A stretch of DNA of 64,000 nt from Peteryoungia aggregata LMG 23059 (lineage in GTDB: Bacteria > Pseudomonadota > Alphaproteobacteria > Rhizobiales > Rhizobiaceae). Of this stretch, positions 34,937-43,595 are shown one piece after another. The position numbers and the translations under genes are program-made. Every line of letters starts with the position of its first letter. Within the stretch, counting starts at the first letter, position 1. The stretch spans positions 56,638-120,637 of the forward strand of contig NZ_JAUSUW010000013.1 of NCBI RefSeq assembly GCF_030814435.1, written 5' to 3'. The notes beneath the pieces are model-generated. The model had not been told where the DNA came from and did not search any database. It worked only from the letters and a program-made list of their open reading frames with translations.

Positions 34937-36242
34937 ACGACAGTCAGCCGTCCGCCGTTCAATCGGCCTGCATGCCCGCCTTGGCCTGCTGGTCTGCCTG
35001 CTGCTGGTCGGCGGTGCCGGTACATGGGCGGCAATCACCCGGATCTCCGGCGCGGTCGTTGCCGGTGGACATTTCGTTGTCGCCGGCAACATCAAGAAGG
35101 TCCAGCATCCGGCGGGGGGCGTCGTCGGCGAGATCCGCGTTCGCGAGGGTGACAGGGTCGTGGCCGGAGACGTGCTGCTGCGTCTAGACGCGACGCAGGC
35201 GAACGCCAATCTCGCCATGGTCGCCAAGCGGCTGACGGAGCTTCTGGCACGCCAGGCCCGACTGGAGGCCGAACGCGACGACCTCGAACGGATCATCTTC
35301 CCCGAGGATCTTCTGGAGCAACAGCGGCAGGGACAGGTCGATGCGCTCGCAGCCATGGACAGCGAGTCGCGATTGTTCCGCTTCCGAAAGGCCTCCCGTG
35401 ACGGACAGAAAGCCCAGCTCGCAGAGCGTATCCGGCAATACAGCCACGAGATCGAGGGACTGCGGGCGCAGGAAGTAGCCTATCGCGAGGGAAGCGAAGT
35501 GCTGCGGCAGGAGATATCAGCGCTCACCGGGTTGCGCAGACAGGGTGCAGTATCAGATCAACGCCTCAATGGCCTGAAGACGGAACTGGCAACATTCGGC
35601 GGGGAACTCGGGGAGAAGATCGCCTATCAGGCTCAGATCGCAGGCAGGATCACGGAAACCAGGCTGGCCATCCTCCAGATCGATCAGGATCTCAAGTCGG
35701 AGGTGGGCCGGGAGTTGCGGGAGGTCCAGGGGCAAATCGGCGAATTCGTCGAACGTCGGATTGCCTCCGAGGATCAGCGCCGCCGAACCGATATCATCGC
35801 CCCGTTGTCGGGCGTGGTGCATCAGTTGGCCGTGCATACAGTCGGCGGCGTCGTCACAGCGGCAGAAGCCATCATGCTGATCGTTCCCGAAGGCGACGCG
35901 CTCTTGCTTGAGGCGCATGTTTCGCCGAAGGACATCGATGTGATCCGGGAGGGACAGAATGCCAGAATTCGCCTCTCGGCATTCAGCCAGGGCACGACGC
36001 CGGAACTCCAGGGCCGCGTCAGTCATGTGGCCGCGGATCTTACGGTCGATCCGTCGACCGGCCTTTCCTACTACGTCATCCGGGTCGCCACCGAGCCCGG
36101 TATCGCAAGGACGATACCGGACATCACACTCGTTCCCGGAATGCCTGCGGAGGTCCTCGTGCAGACCGGCGAACGAACGGCGCTCTCCTATCTGATCAAG
36201 CCTCTCGCCGACCAGCTGGCGCGGGCATTCCGGGAACAATAG
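34923..36242 (+). CDS. hasE: Type I secretion membrane fusion protein (HlyD/HasE/PrtE)
   Basis: This 439-residue periplasmic adaptor has one N-terminal membrane helix (about 18-40), a lipoyl/barrel-sandwich part (NIKKVQHPAGGVVGEIRVREGD), a long coiled-coil hairpin (about 95-290) and a C-terminal beta-barrel domain with the HlyD-family segment SPKDIDVIREGQNARIRLSAF. The start at 34923 has AAGGGAG 6-7 bases upstream and lies inside the end of hasD. It links the exporter ATPase to the outer-membrane channel. It ends the plus-strand has operon; hasB and hasF are not present. Confidence 0.9.
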   Translation: MQLSERQSAVRRSIGLHARLGLLVCLLLVGGAGTWAAITRISGAVVAGGHFVVAGNIKKVQHPAGGVVGEIRVREGDRVVAGDVLLRLDATQANANLAMVAKRLTELLARQARLEAERDDLERIIFPEDLLEQQRQGQVDALAAMDSESRLFRFRKASRDGQKAQLAERIRQYSHEIEGLRAQEVAYREGSEVLRQEISALTGLRRQGAVSDQRLNGLKTELATFGGELGEKIAYQAQIAGRITETRLAILQIDQDLKSEVGRELREVQGQIGEFVERRIASEDQRRRTDIIAPLSGVVHQLAVHTVGGVVTAAEAIMLIVPEGDALLLEAHVSPKDIDVIREGQNARIRLSAFSQGTTPELQGRVSHVAADLTVDPSTGLSYYVIRVATEPGIARTIPDITLVPGMPAEVLVQTGERTALSYLIKPLADQLARAFREQ

Positions 36243-36294
36243 GTGAAAAGCGCAAGGCAACTGCCTGGCATACGAGACACGTCCGACGCCCTGG

Positions 36295-36330
36295 GCCTGA
36301 CCATGGCCGGCAGGACGGCCGGCCTCAGGC
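36295..36330. terminator. Hairpin between convergent hasE and GlcG/HbpS-like genes
   Basis: GCCTGA (36295-36300) pairs with TCAGGC (36325-36330), and inside it GGCCG (36305-36309) pairs with CGGCC (36316-36320). It lies between convergent genes and overlaps the stop of the minus-strand gene. No T-run is present, so its role as a terminator is tentative. Confidence 0.35.
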
Positions 36331-36756
36331 GCTGGAAACCAGGTCCGCGCCGACCGCCTGGAGGGCGGCACGCGCCACCTCCTCATCCTGGTCACCGCTG
36401 CCCGAACCAATGCCGATGCCGCCAACAAGAACGCCGCCGAAGCGGATCGGAAGACCGCCCTTGAGCCCGGTCACTTCGCCCTGGGTGGCGCCGGAAATCA
36501 GCAGCCGCGCCTGTTCGGGAATAGCCGTCGTGGGCGCATTGATGGATGCGGTCGTTCGCGCCTTGGCAAGAGCGCTCTTCAGGGAGAGGAACCGCGCCCC
36601 CTTCATGCGGAAGGACCCGAGCACGACACCGCTCTGGTCGACAACCACGATGCATTGCGGCTGCCCCATGGCCGAAGCCTTATCGATAGCGGCGTGCAGC
36701 ATGGCGAGCACGCCCTTGTCCGTCAGTTGCGCTGAAGGCTCGAAGAAGTCGCTCAT
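36325..36756 (-). CDS. GlcG/HbpS-family protein (DUF336)
   Basis: This 143-residue protein fits the GlcG/HbpS family: a PAS-like alpha/beta fold with CIVVVDQSGVVLGSFRM, ALAKARTT and GGLPIRFGGVLVGGIGIGSGSGDQDEEVARAAL. HbpS of Streptomyces binds heme and senses redox stress; GlcG is found with glycolate genes, and many members have no known role. It sits 78 bases downstream of the ribose-type binding protein gene on the same strand and next to the convergent has operon. It could belong to either theme; co-transcription with the importer is more likely. Confidence 0.8.
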   Translation of the reverse strand: MSDFFEPSAQLTDKGVLAMLHAAIDKASAMGQPQCIVVVDQSGVVLGSFRMKGARFLSLKSALAKARTTASINAPTTAIPEQARLLISGATQGEVTGLKGGLPIRFGGVLVGGIGIGSGSGDQDEEVARAALQAVGADLVSSA

Positions 36757-36834
36757 GCACGGGTATCCTGTTCATCCGTTAGCGTGGTCGCAGCCGGCAC
36801 AGAGGAGACTGCGCCGGCCGCTAGGGAGCAGCTC

Positions 36835-37923
36835 TTACTTACCCCAGATCTTGGCATACTGATCGCGGTAACCGTTGCCCGGATCGAAGATATTCTTGTC
36901 ACCGCCATCCGCGTTGATGTTCGCTTTGGTCACGACATGCAGAGGCGAGGTGTAACCCGACCATTCTACCTTGCTGACGGCGCGGTTCAACTCATCGATC
37001 AACTGCCAGCCCTGCAGGTTGAGCGGTTCGGCGACCGTCACGGCCTGATACTGGCCGGAGCGGATACGCTGATAGGCGGACTCGGACCCGTCACCGGCGG
37101 CAACCGCCTTCGGTGCACCATCGCCCGGAACGCCGGCTGCGGCGAGGCTCGGCCCCATGAAGTCGAAGTAGATGTCGTTGATCGCCAGCGCATGGGTCCA
37201 GCTTGCGCCGTATTTCTGCAGCAACGAAGTCGTCAGCGTCGGCATGCGGCTTGAGGTGTCGGCGATCGGCGTGTCGACATATTCGAGCACCGTGCCGCCG
37301 AGCTTCTCGATCGTCTCCTTGATCTTGTCGGCCTTGGCAATCGCGATTGCATAGGTCGAGTCCGTGAAGATCACGACGCCCGGCTTGCCACCAGCATCCG
37401 CAAAGGCCCATTTACCGGCAGCGGCAGAGACTTCCATCGCATCCGTCGAGACATTGGCGAACAGGCAATTGGCCGGATCAGGGCCGATGACCGGGCCGGC
37501 ATGCCAGCTGACCATCGGGATGCCGGCGTCGCAGGCCTGCTTGAGAGCTGCCTGCTGTTCGACGGCATCAAAGCCATTGATGATGATGCCATCCGGCTTC
37601 AGCGCAAGCGCCTGACCGAAGGCGCCAGCGCGGCTCTGCACGGAACCAGCGCCATCAAGAACGGTAACCTCCCAACCGATCTTGGCCGCCGCTTCCTGGA
37701 TACCGTTGGTGACGCCGAGAATGCCGCCATTCTTCATGTCGGCGGCGAGCACGACGATCTTCTTCCCCGCAGCGGCGGTCGGGCCGCTGGTCGGACCATC
37801 CCAGGTGGTCTTCTCGCCGGCATATTTCTGGACTTCTGCCATCGCATCCGAAATCGCGTCGGCATGGGCAGGCATGGCGGCCGTCAGCGCCAGGATCGAT
37901 ACGGCAAGAGCTCTCTTCAGCAT
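36835..37923 (-). CDS. Ribose-type sugar ABC transporter substrate-binding protein
   Basis: This 362-residue periplasmic protein has a signal peptide (cleavage after MPAHA, about residue 21) and a periplasmic-binding-protein-4 (RbsB-like) fold with KKIVVLAADMKNGGILGVTNG and LALKPDGIIINGFDAVEQQAAL. The ATG follows GGGAGGA. It is encoded downstream of its permease and ATPase genes. The sugar is not readable; the nearby GntR-like regulator and idonate/gluconate enzymes suggest a sugar acid or lactone, but pentose-type ligands are equally possible for the family. Confidence 0.88.
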   Translation of the reverse strand: MLKRALAVSILALTAAMPAHADAISDAMAEVQKYAGEKTTWDGPTSGPTAAAGKKIVVLAADMKNGGILGVTNGIQEAAAKIGWEVTVLDGAGSVQSRAGAFGQALALKPDGIIINGFDAVEQQAALKQACDAGIPMVSWHAGPVIGPDPANCLFANVSTDAMEVSAAAGKWAFADAGGKPGVVIFTDSTYAIAIAKADKIKETIEKLGGTVLEYVDTPIADTSSRMPTLTTSLLQKYGASWTHALAINDIYFDFMGPSLAAAGVPGDGAPKAVAAGDGSESAYQRIRSGQYQAVTVAEPLNLQGWQLIDELNRAVSKVEWSGYTSPLHVVTKANINADGGDKNIFDPGNGYRDQYAKIWGK

Positions 37924-37951
37924 GGTTTCCTCCCAAAGTAGCTGAATGGAC

Positions 37952-38974
37952 TTATTTGGACTTCGCGCCTTTCTTTCTTTGCGCGTAACCGGCGATCCCG
38001 ATGGCGATCAGCAAGGTCGTGCCGTTGAACAGCGGCTCGACCCAGAAGCTCCCGCCGAATTGCTGGATGCCGGAAATACCGACGGCGAGGATCATCACGC
38101 CGACGATGGTGCCCCAGACATTGACGCGTCCGGGTTTGATGGTGGTGGAGCCGAGGAAGGCGCCGACAAGCGCCGGCAGCAGGAATTCCAGACCGACCGA
38201 GGCCTGGCCGATCCTGAGCTTCGAGGCGAGTAACACGCCAGCGAGCGCTGTCATCAGGCCGGATGTGACAAACGCCCCGATCACGAACTTGCGCGTCGGA
38301 ATGCCGTTGAGTTCGGCTGCGCGCTGGTTGGCGCCGATCGCATAGAGATACCGGCCGATCGGCGTGTATTCGAGCGCGACCCAGAGCACGACCGTGATGA
38401 CAAGCACATAGATCGCAGTGATTGGCAGGCCGAAAACAAAGGTGCCGTTGATCGCGTAGAAGGCATCTGGAAGCGCGCCGACCATCTGGCGACCGCCGGT
38501 ATGCCAGAGCGCGAGGGCGTACAGGATCGTGCCGGTGCCAAGGGTTGCTATGAAGCTGTCGATACGCGCGACCTCGACAAGGAGACCATTGAGCGCGCCG
38601 ATCACGACACCGAGCACAAGCACGATGGCAACGGCCACCGGCCAGGGGAAGCCGTAGAGCGTCTGCAGGCTAATCGCCAGAATATGCCAGAGCACGATGC
38701 CGTAGCCGACCGTCAGATCGATACGGCCGGCGACCATCGGGATCATCGCTGCCAACGACAGAAGCGCGATGATCGCCTTGTCGGACAGAATGGCCCTGAC
38801 ATTGAGCATGGTCGGGAATGTGGTCGGCAGCAGGATCGAGAACAGCAGGATCAGGCCGAACATCAGGATGACGAGACCATAGGTGGGCGCGAGGCGCACG
38901 AGCTTGCGAGCGGGCGACAGGCCCCGCAATTCGTCCTTGGTGGGTTCGACGGCGTTGGATTGGATACCGGGCAT
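37952..38974 (-). CDS. Ribose-type ABC transporter permease (RbsC class)
   Basis: This 340-residue inner-membrane protein has about nine or ten hydrophobic segments and RbsC-family motifs: GRIDLTVGYGIVLWHI (family GGIDLSVG region), ALNGLLVEVARIDSFIATLGTGTI and YAIGANQRAAELNGI. It would work as a homodimer with the double-domain ATPase 8 bases upstream. The family's usual GGIDLSVGS reads GRIDLTVGY here, a mild divergence at the substrate-path loop. Confidence 0.9.
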   Translation of the reverse strand: MPGIQSNAVEPTKDELRGLSPARKLVRLAPTYGLVILMFGLILLFSILLPTTFPTMLNVRAILSDKAIIALLSLAAMIPMVAGRIDLTVGYGIVLWHILAISLQTLYGFPWPVAVAIVLVLGVVIGALNGLLVEVARIDSFIATLGTGTILYALALWHTGGRQMVGALPDAFYAINGTFVFGLPITAIYVLVITVVLWVALEYTPIGRYLYAIGANQRAAELNGIPTRKFVIGAFVTSGLMTALAGVLLASKLRIGQASVGLEFLLPALVGAFLGSTTIKPGRVNVWGTIVGVMILAVGISGIQQFGGSFWVEPLFNGTTLLIAIGIAGYAQRKKGAKSK

Positions 38975-38982
38975 GGCGGTCC

Positions 38983-40476
38983 TCAGGCGGCTTCACCGGC
39001 CGATGCGGCCTGGATCAGGGATTCGGTTGACAGTTCGACGCCACTCAACTCGGCCACGGGCAGGCCGCGGCTGAAAACGATGGCACGGTGGCAGATATTG
39101 GCGGTCTCTTCGAAATCGGTGGACACCACGAGGACGCCCATGCCGCTTGCGAGAGCCTGGTAGAGAAGATGGTAGATCTCGGCCTTGGCCCCGACATCGA
39201 CGCCGGCGGTCGGATCTTCCGCAATCAGCAGGCTGCGACCGGAATCAAGCCAGCGGCCGACAACCACCTTCTGCTGATTGCCACCCGAGAGCGCCTCGAT
39301 GGCGAGCGTCGGATCATTGGGTGACAAGCCCACACGACGGCCGAGTTCATGGGCAAGTTCATCTTCCGCCTTCGGCGACAGCAGGCTCAGCAGACGGCGC
39401 CCCGTGGCCGACGGATTGAGAAACGCGTTTTCGCGGATGGAGAGTCCAGGCGCAACACTTTCGGCGACCCGATCGCGTGCCACAAGACCGATGCCCGACC
39501 GCATTGCGGCTCCGGCATCTTTCAAGTCCGGCGCAACGCCGTTAAGCGCAATCTTGCCCGCATGCGGGATGAGGCCGAAGAGCGCCCGGCCGACATCCTC
39601 GTGACCGGCACCGCGAAGGCCCGCGAGACCCAGCAGCTCGCCGCGTCGGATCTCGAAGCTGACAGGGCCGACAGCACCCGTTGCGAGACCTGAAACTTTC
39701 AGGATCGCCGGCCCTTCAAGAATGGCAGGACGGGCAATCTCACGCGCCTTTCTGCCGACGATCAGACCGACCAGTTCCTCCGGCGTCGTATGTTCGATTG
39801 CGCGCATGCCGACCATCTGACCGTCGCGCAGGACTGCCACCCGATCGGCGATACGGAAAATCTCATCCAGCCGGTGGCTGACATAGATCATGCCGACGCC
39901 ACGCACCTTCAGCGGGCGAAGGGCGGCGAACAGCCTCTCCACCTCATCGGCGGGCAAGCTTGCGGTCGGCTCGTCGAGCACGAGATAGTCGCAGTCGGCG
40001 GCCAGCGCCCGGGCAATGGCGACCAGAGACTTTTGCGTACGGGTGAGACTGGAAACCCGCGCGGTCGCCGAAAAATCGGCTTCGACCAATGCCAATGCCT
40101 TGTCGGCCAGAGCCTCGGTCGCGGACCAGTCGATCCGACGGCCCTTCTTCACATAGCCAAGCGACAAGGCAATGTTTTCGGCAACACTCATCCACTCGAT
40201 CAGACCGAGGTCCTGGTGGATGAAGGCGACCTTCTGGCCGCCGGCCTTGCCGGCCTGATGGGCGTAAGGCACGCCATCGATGAAGACGCCGCCCTCGTCG
40301 GGGCGGTGGATGCCGCCGAGGACCTTGATGAGCGTCGATTTGCCGGCTCCGTTCTCGCCGAGCAGGGCGACGATTTCGCCACGCTCGACCTTCAGCGAAA
40401 CTCCCTTGAGGGCTTGCGTGCCACCAAAGGACTTCACGATTCGATCGAAAAGCAGGCCGTCTGCGGACGGTTGCAT
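38983..40476 (-). CDS. Ribose-type ABC transporter ATP-binding protein with two ATPase domains (RbsA class)
   Basis: This 497-residue protein has two nucleotide-binding domains. Domain 1 has Walker A GENGAGKST (40-48), Walker B YLVLDEPTASLP and an unusual signature, SLTRTQKSLVAIARALA, in place of LSxGxQQ. Domain 2 has a degenerate Walker A region (LAGLRGAGHEDV) typical of RbsA and the signature LSGGNQQKVVVGRWL. A GGGAGGAG ribosome site lies 8 bases before the ATG. It is the first gene of the importer operon, divergent from a GntR-like LacI regulator with two operator-like palindromes between. Confidence 0.9.
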   Translation of the reverse strand: MQPSADGLLFDRIVKSFGGTQALKGVSLKVERGEIVALLGENGAGKSTLIKVLGGIHRPDEGGVFIDGVPYAHQAGKAGGQKVAFIHQDLGLIEWMSVAENIALSLGYVKKGRRIDWSATEALADKALALVEADFSATARVSSLTRTQKSLVAIARALAADCDYLVLDEPTASLPADEVERLFAALRPLKVRGVGMIYVSHRLDEIFRIADRVAVLRDGQMVGMRAIEHTTPEELVGLIVGRKAREIARPAILEGPAILKVSGLATGAVGPVSFEIRRGELLGLAGLRGAGHEDVGRALFGLIPHAGKIALNGVAPDLKDAGAAMRSGIGLVARDRVAESVAPGLSIRENAFLNPSATGRRLLSLLSPKAEDELAHELGRRVGLSPNDPTLAIEALSGGNQQKVVVGRWLDSGRSLLIAEDPTAGVDVGAKAEIYHLLYQALASGMGVLVVSTDFEETANICHRAIVFSRGLPVAELSGVELSTESLIQAASAGEAA

Positions 40477-40518
40477 ACTGTGTCTCCTCCCATGCCGGAT
40501 CCAGATCTTGCGTCAGGT

Positions 40519-40528
40519 TTACCGGTAA
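40519..40528. promoter_or_regulatory. GntR-type operator, TTACCGGTAA
   Basis: TTACCGGTAA is a perfect palindrome and the core of the operator I recall for E. coli GntR/IdnR (ATGTTACCGGTAACAT). It is 43 bases upstream of the ATPase start, in the divergent region with the LacI-type regulator at 40627. Confidence 0.6.
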
Positions 40529-40570
40529 CGTAACTAACGTACTTGCATCATTTGCCGAGTCAAGAAAAAA

Positions 40571-40582
40571 GTTATCGATAAC
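40571..40582. promoter_or_regulatory. GTTATCGATAAC operator, site at the importer/regulator promoter
   Basis: GTTATCGATAAC is a perfect 12-bp palindrome lying 45 bases upstream of the regulator ATG. The same sequence recurs at 44577-44588 and, nearly, at 47139-47150 and 51066-51077, always next to a LacI regulator or a catabolic promoter. Confidence 0.7.
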
Positions 40583-40626
40583 ATGCCGCGTGTTCACCGC
40601 CCTGTCTCATCGTGGCAGAAGCCCCG

Positions 40627-41622
40627 ATGAAGGCCAATCTCGAAGACATCGCCCGTGCCGCTGGCGTATCGAAGATGACGGTCAGTCGCGTCCTGCGCGA
40701 CGGGTCCGGCTTCTCCGACGAGACGCGCCGGAAGGTCATGGAGATCGCTGCACAACTGGGCTATGTCCCGAACCGGCTTGCTGCCGCCTTTGGCTCGGAT
40801 CAGGCGGAAACTTTGGTCGGTATGTGCGTCCCGCGCCTGACATCAGGGCTGTTCGGCCATGTGCTGGATGGCGTCGACCGGGCGCTTGGACGTCTCGGCT
40901 ATCAGCTGATCATCGGCGCCAACGATCATTCGATGATCGAAGAGGAAGCGTGGATCCGGCAAGTGGTGAGCTGGCGTCCGGCAGGCCTCATTCTCTCCGG
41001 TCGCCACCACACGCCCGGCACGATCGAGCTTTTGCGCAGTGCCGCCGTGCCTGTCGTCGAAATCTGGGACCTGACCACAAGCCCGATCGACATGGCCGTC
41101 GGCTTTTCCCATGCCGATTGCGGCGCCGAAATGGCCCGGCATCTTCTCGCGCGTGGCCGTCGCAAGGCTGGCTATGTCGGCGCACTCGCCCGCTCCGACG
41201 TGATGGGACAGGCTCGTTTCGAAGGGTTCCGCGACGCACTCGCCCGTGCCGGACATCCGCTCGTCGATGCCGAGATGCTGCACGATGCGCCGGGCTTCTA
41301 TGCCGGCTATTATGGGCTGGAGACGCTGCTCAGCCGAAAGAACGACTTTGACGTCGTCTATTTCCACAATGACGAAATGGCGATCGGCGGTCTTGCCTTC
41401 TGCCAGTCACGCGGCTTGAGTGTGCCCGAAGACATTGGCATCGCCGGCTGGGGCGGGATGGAGGCGGCCTCCATCCTGCAAAAGCGTTTGACCACGACCG
41501 TCGTGCCGACGACCAGCATCGGCAAGGCTGCCGCCGAAGCACTTGTCGCCAAGCTGAAGGGCGAGCCCGTCCAGACCGTCACCTTTGTTCCGACACGCCT
41601 TGTGCCCGGCGAGACGGTGTAA
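40627..41622 (+). CDS. LacI-family regulator, GntR-like, of the ribose-type importer
   Basis: This 331-residue regulator has an N-terminal HTH (LEDIARAAGVSKMTVSRVLR, about 4-23) and a sugar-binding sensor domain. The recognition helix with KMTVSR is that of the GntR/IdnR subgroup, matching the GTTATCGATAAC and TTACCGGTAA sites upstream. ATG at 40627 with AGAAG upstream is preferred over GTG at 40612. It is divergent from the importer operon and convergent with the SMP-30 gene. Two further paralogues lie at 47158 and 51084. Confidence 0.87.
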   Translation: MKANLEDIARAAGVSKMTVSRVLRDGSGFSDETRRKVMEIAAQLGYVPNRLAAAFGSDQAETLVGMCVPRLTSGLFGHVLDGVDRALGRLGYQLIIGANDHSMIEEEAWIRQVVSWRPAGLILSGRHHTPGTIELLRSAAVPVVEIWDLTTSPIDMAVGFSHADCGAEMARHLLARGRRKAGYVGALARSDVMGQARFEGFRDALARAGHPLVDAEMLHDAPGFYAGYYGLETLLSRKNDFDVVYFHNDEMAIGGLAFCQSRGLSVPEDIGIAGWGGMEAASILQKRLTTTVVPTTSIGKAAAEALVAKLKGEPVQTVTFVPTRLVPGETV

Positions 41623-41637
41623 GGCACCAAGTCCGCC

Positions 41638-42528
41638 TCAAGGGGCCTGGATACCGCGCCGATTCAGCACCACCGAGTAGACACTCGTGGTCGCCGTGAT
41701 GAACAGCCGGTGCTTCGAATGACCGCCAAAGCAGAGGTTCGACACCATTTCAGGCACCAGGATCTTGCCCATCAGATGACCGTCCGGCGCGATGCAATGC
41801 ACGCCATCGGCTGCGGAGGACCACAGGTTTCCGTCGGTATCGACCCGCATGCCATCGGCGCAACCAGGCGTGACCACATGGAAAATCCGGCCATTCACCG
41901 GTCGGCCATCGACCATCTCGAACACATGGATGTGCTGAGGATCGGAAGAGAACATACGCCCTGTATCCGCCACATAAAGACGGCTGCCATCCGGGCTGAA
42001 GGCGAGGCCATTAGGCCCCTGCATGTCGGTGATCACGGCCTCGATCCCGCCATCCGGCGACACACGATACACCGAACAGGGCAGCTCCTGCGCTGCCTTC
42101 GCTCCCTCATAGTCCGTCATGATTCCGTAATGCGGATCGCTGAACCAGATCGCGCCATCAGGCGCAACGATGACGTCGTTCGGACTGTTGAGGCGCTTGC
42201 CTTGATAACTGTCTGCGATGACCGTGATCGATCCATCCCATTCGGTGCGGGTGACCCGACGCGTTCCATGCTCGCAGCTCACGAGGCGACCCTGACGGTC
42301 TCGCGTATGGCCGTTCGCATAGTTCGAGGGCTGACGATAGGTGGTCACGCCATCTTCGCTCCAGCGGACGATGCGGTTGTTGGGAATGTCGGAGAACAGG
42401 AGGCAGCCGGCATCGCCGAACCAGACCGGCCCTTCCGTCCAGTCAAACCCGGTCGCGAGCCGCTTGACCGGCGCATTGCCAAGCACATAGGTGGCGAAGA
42501 CCGGATCGATGACTTCGAAAAACGACAT
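41638..42528 (-). CDS. SMP-30/gluconolactonase-family lactone hydrolase
   Basis: This 296-residue six-bladed propeller enzyme has the family metal-site motifs: a glutamate in FDWTEGPVWF, NSPNDVIVAPDGAIWFSDP and CADGMRVDTDGNLW. Members open sugar lactones to aldonic acids. It is third in a minus-strand unit after the hydroxyacid dehydrogenase and idnD, 32 bases from idnD. It could supply idonate or gluconate from their lactones to the pathway; the true lactone is not readable. Confidence 0.87.
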   Translation of the reverse strand: MSFFEVIDPVFATYVLGNAPVKRLATGFDWTEGPVWFGDAGCLLFSDIPNNRIVRWSEDGVTTYRQPSNYANGHTRDRQGRLVSCEHGTRRVTRTEWDGSITVIADSYQGKRLNSPNDVIVAPDGAIWFSDPHYGIMTDYEGAKAAQELPCSVYRVSPDGGIEAVITDMQGPNGLAFSPDGSRLYVADTGRMFSSDPQHIHVFEMVDGRPVNGRIFHVVTPGCADGMRVDTDGNLWSSAADGVHCIAPDGHLMGKILVPEMVSNLCFGGHSKHRLFITATTSVYSVVLNRRGIQAP

Positions 42529-42560
42529 GAATGAAACTCCTCCCTGAACCTTCGCGCCAC

Positions 42561-43595
42561 TCAGGCGGAAAACGCGATCTGCGCCTTCATTGCCTGGCTT
42601 CGATCCGAAGCCAGTAGAAAACCCTTCTCGGCTTCTGCCAGCGGCACCGTATGCGTGATCAGCGGCTTCACGTCGATCAACCCCTTGCGCATCAATTCAA
42701 CGCCGATGGCAAATTCCTGATGGAACCGGAAGGAGCCTCTGAGTTCGAGCTCCTTGGCCGTGATTGCCATCATCGGCAGTGTCATGTCGCCACCCAGACC
42801 AAGCTGCAGGATGACACCCCGCGGCCGGAGTGCCGGAATGGCGCCTGCAAGCGCTGCGGCAACACCGGTGCACTCATACAGCACATCAAAGGTACCCTTG
42901 TCGCCCGCATAGGCCGAGAGCGCATCCGGCTCCTTGGCCGTGTTGATCACCCTGTCAGCCCCGACCTTCGCCGCCAGCGCCAGCGTGAAATCGGAAAGAT
43001 CGGTGGCAACGATTTCCGCTGCCCCGGCCCGGCGGGCCGAGAGGATCGAGAGAACACCGATCGGTCCGCAGCCCGTGACGAGAACACGCTTGCCGAACAG
43101 GCTACCCGCCCGCGTCGTGGCGTGCAGGGTCACCGCCAGGGGTTCGGCCATCGCCGCCTCGCCGGCAGAAAGCCCCGTGGCATCGACGCATTGATAGGCG
43201 TCTGCCACCAGGCTTTCGCGGAAAGCGCCCTGAATATGCGGGAAGGGCATAGCGCTCCCGTAGAAACGCATGTTGAGGCACTGGTTCTGCAGTCCCTCGC
43301 CGCAGTAGCGGCACTGGCCGCAGGGCCGCGAGGGCGAAACGGCCACAAGCTGCCCGATCTCGAAGCCGGAAACATTGGGCCCGATGGCCTCGACCCGGGC
43401 CGAGACTTCATGTCCAAGGATCATCGGCTCCTTCAGCCGCACCGCGCCGAAGCCGCCGTGATTGTAATAGTGCAGGTCTGACCCGCAGATCCCGCCGGTC
43501 GCAAGGCTCAGTCGCAGCTGGCCGGCTTGCGGCTCTTCCACCGGGCGGTCTTCGATCCGGAGATCACGGGCAGCATGAATGACGATGGCTTTCAT
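42561..43595 (-). CDS. idnD: L-idonate 5-dehydrogenase
   Basis: This 344-residue zinc-dependent medium-chain dehydrogenase has catalytic zinc ligands Cys37 (CGSDLH) and GHE (His62, Glu63), a structural zinc cluster CGQCRYCGEGLQNQC, and the nucleotide-binding motif VTGCGPIGVLS. The MPFPHIQGAFRE stretch and overall pattern are those of IdnD, which oxidises L-idonate to 5-ketogluconate. Its ATG shares one base with the stop of the upstream hydroxyacid dehydrogenase (TGATG). idnO and gluconokinase in the divergent operon complete the route. Confidence 0.87.
   Translation of the reverse strand: MKAIVIHAARDLRIEDRPVEEPQAGQLRLSLATGGICGSDLHYYNHGGFGAVRLKEPMILGHEVSARVEAIGPNVSGFEIGQLVAVSPSRPCGQCRYCGEGLQNQCLNMRFYGSAMPFPHIQGAFRESLVADAYQCVDATGLSAGEAAMAEPLAVTLHATTRAGSLFGKRVLVTGCGPIGVLSILSARRAGAAEIVATDLSDFTLALAAKVGADRVINTAKEPDALSAYAGDKGTFDVLYECTGVAAALAGAIPALRPRGVILQLGLGGDMTLPMMAITAKELELRGSFRFHQEFAIGVELMRKGLIDVKPLITHTVPLAEAEKGFLLASDRSQAMKAQIAFSA

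Noticed and set aside
36243..36464. Small plus-strand frame after hasE as a hasB-like gene
   Set aside because: It has no membrane helix or TonB features and overlaps the end of the minus-strand HbpS-like gene.
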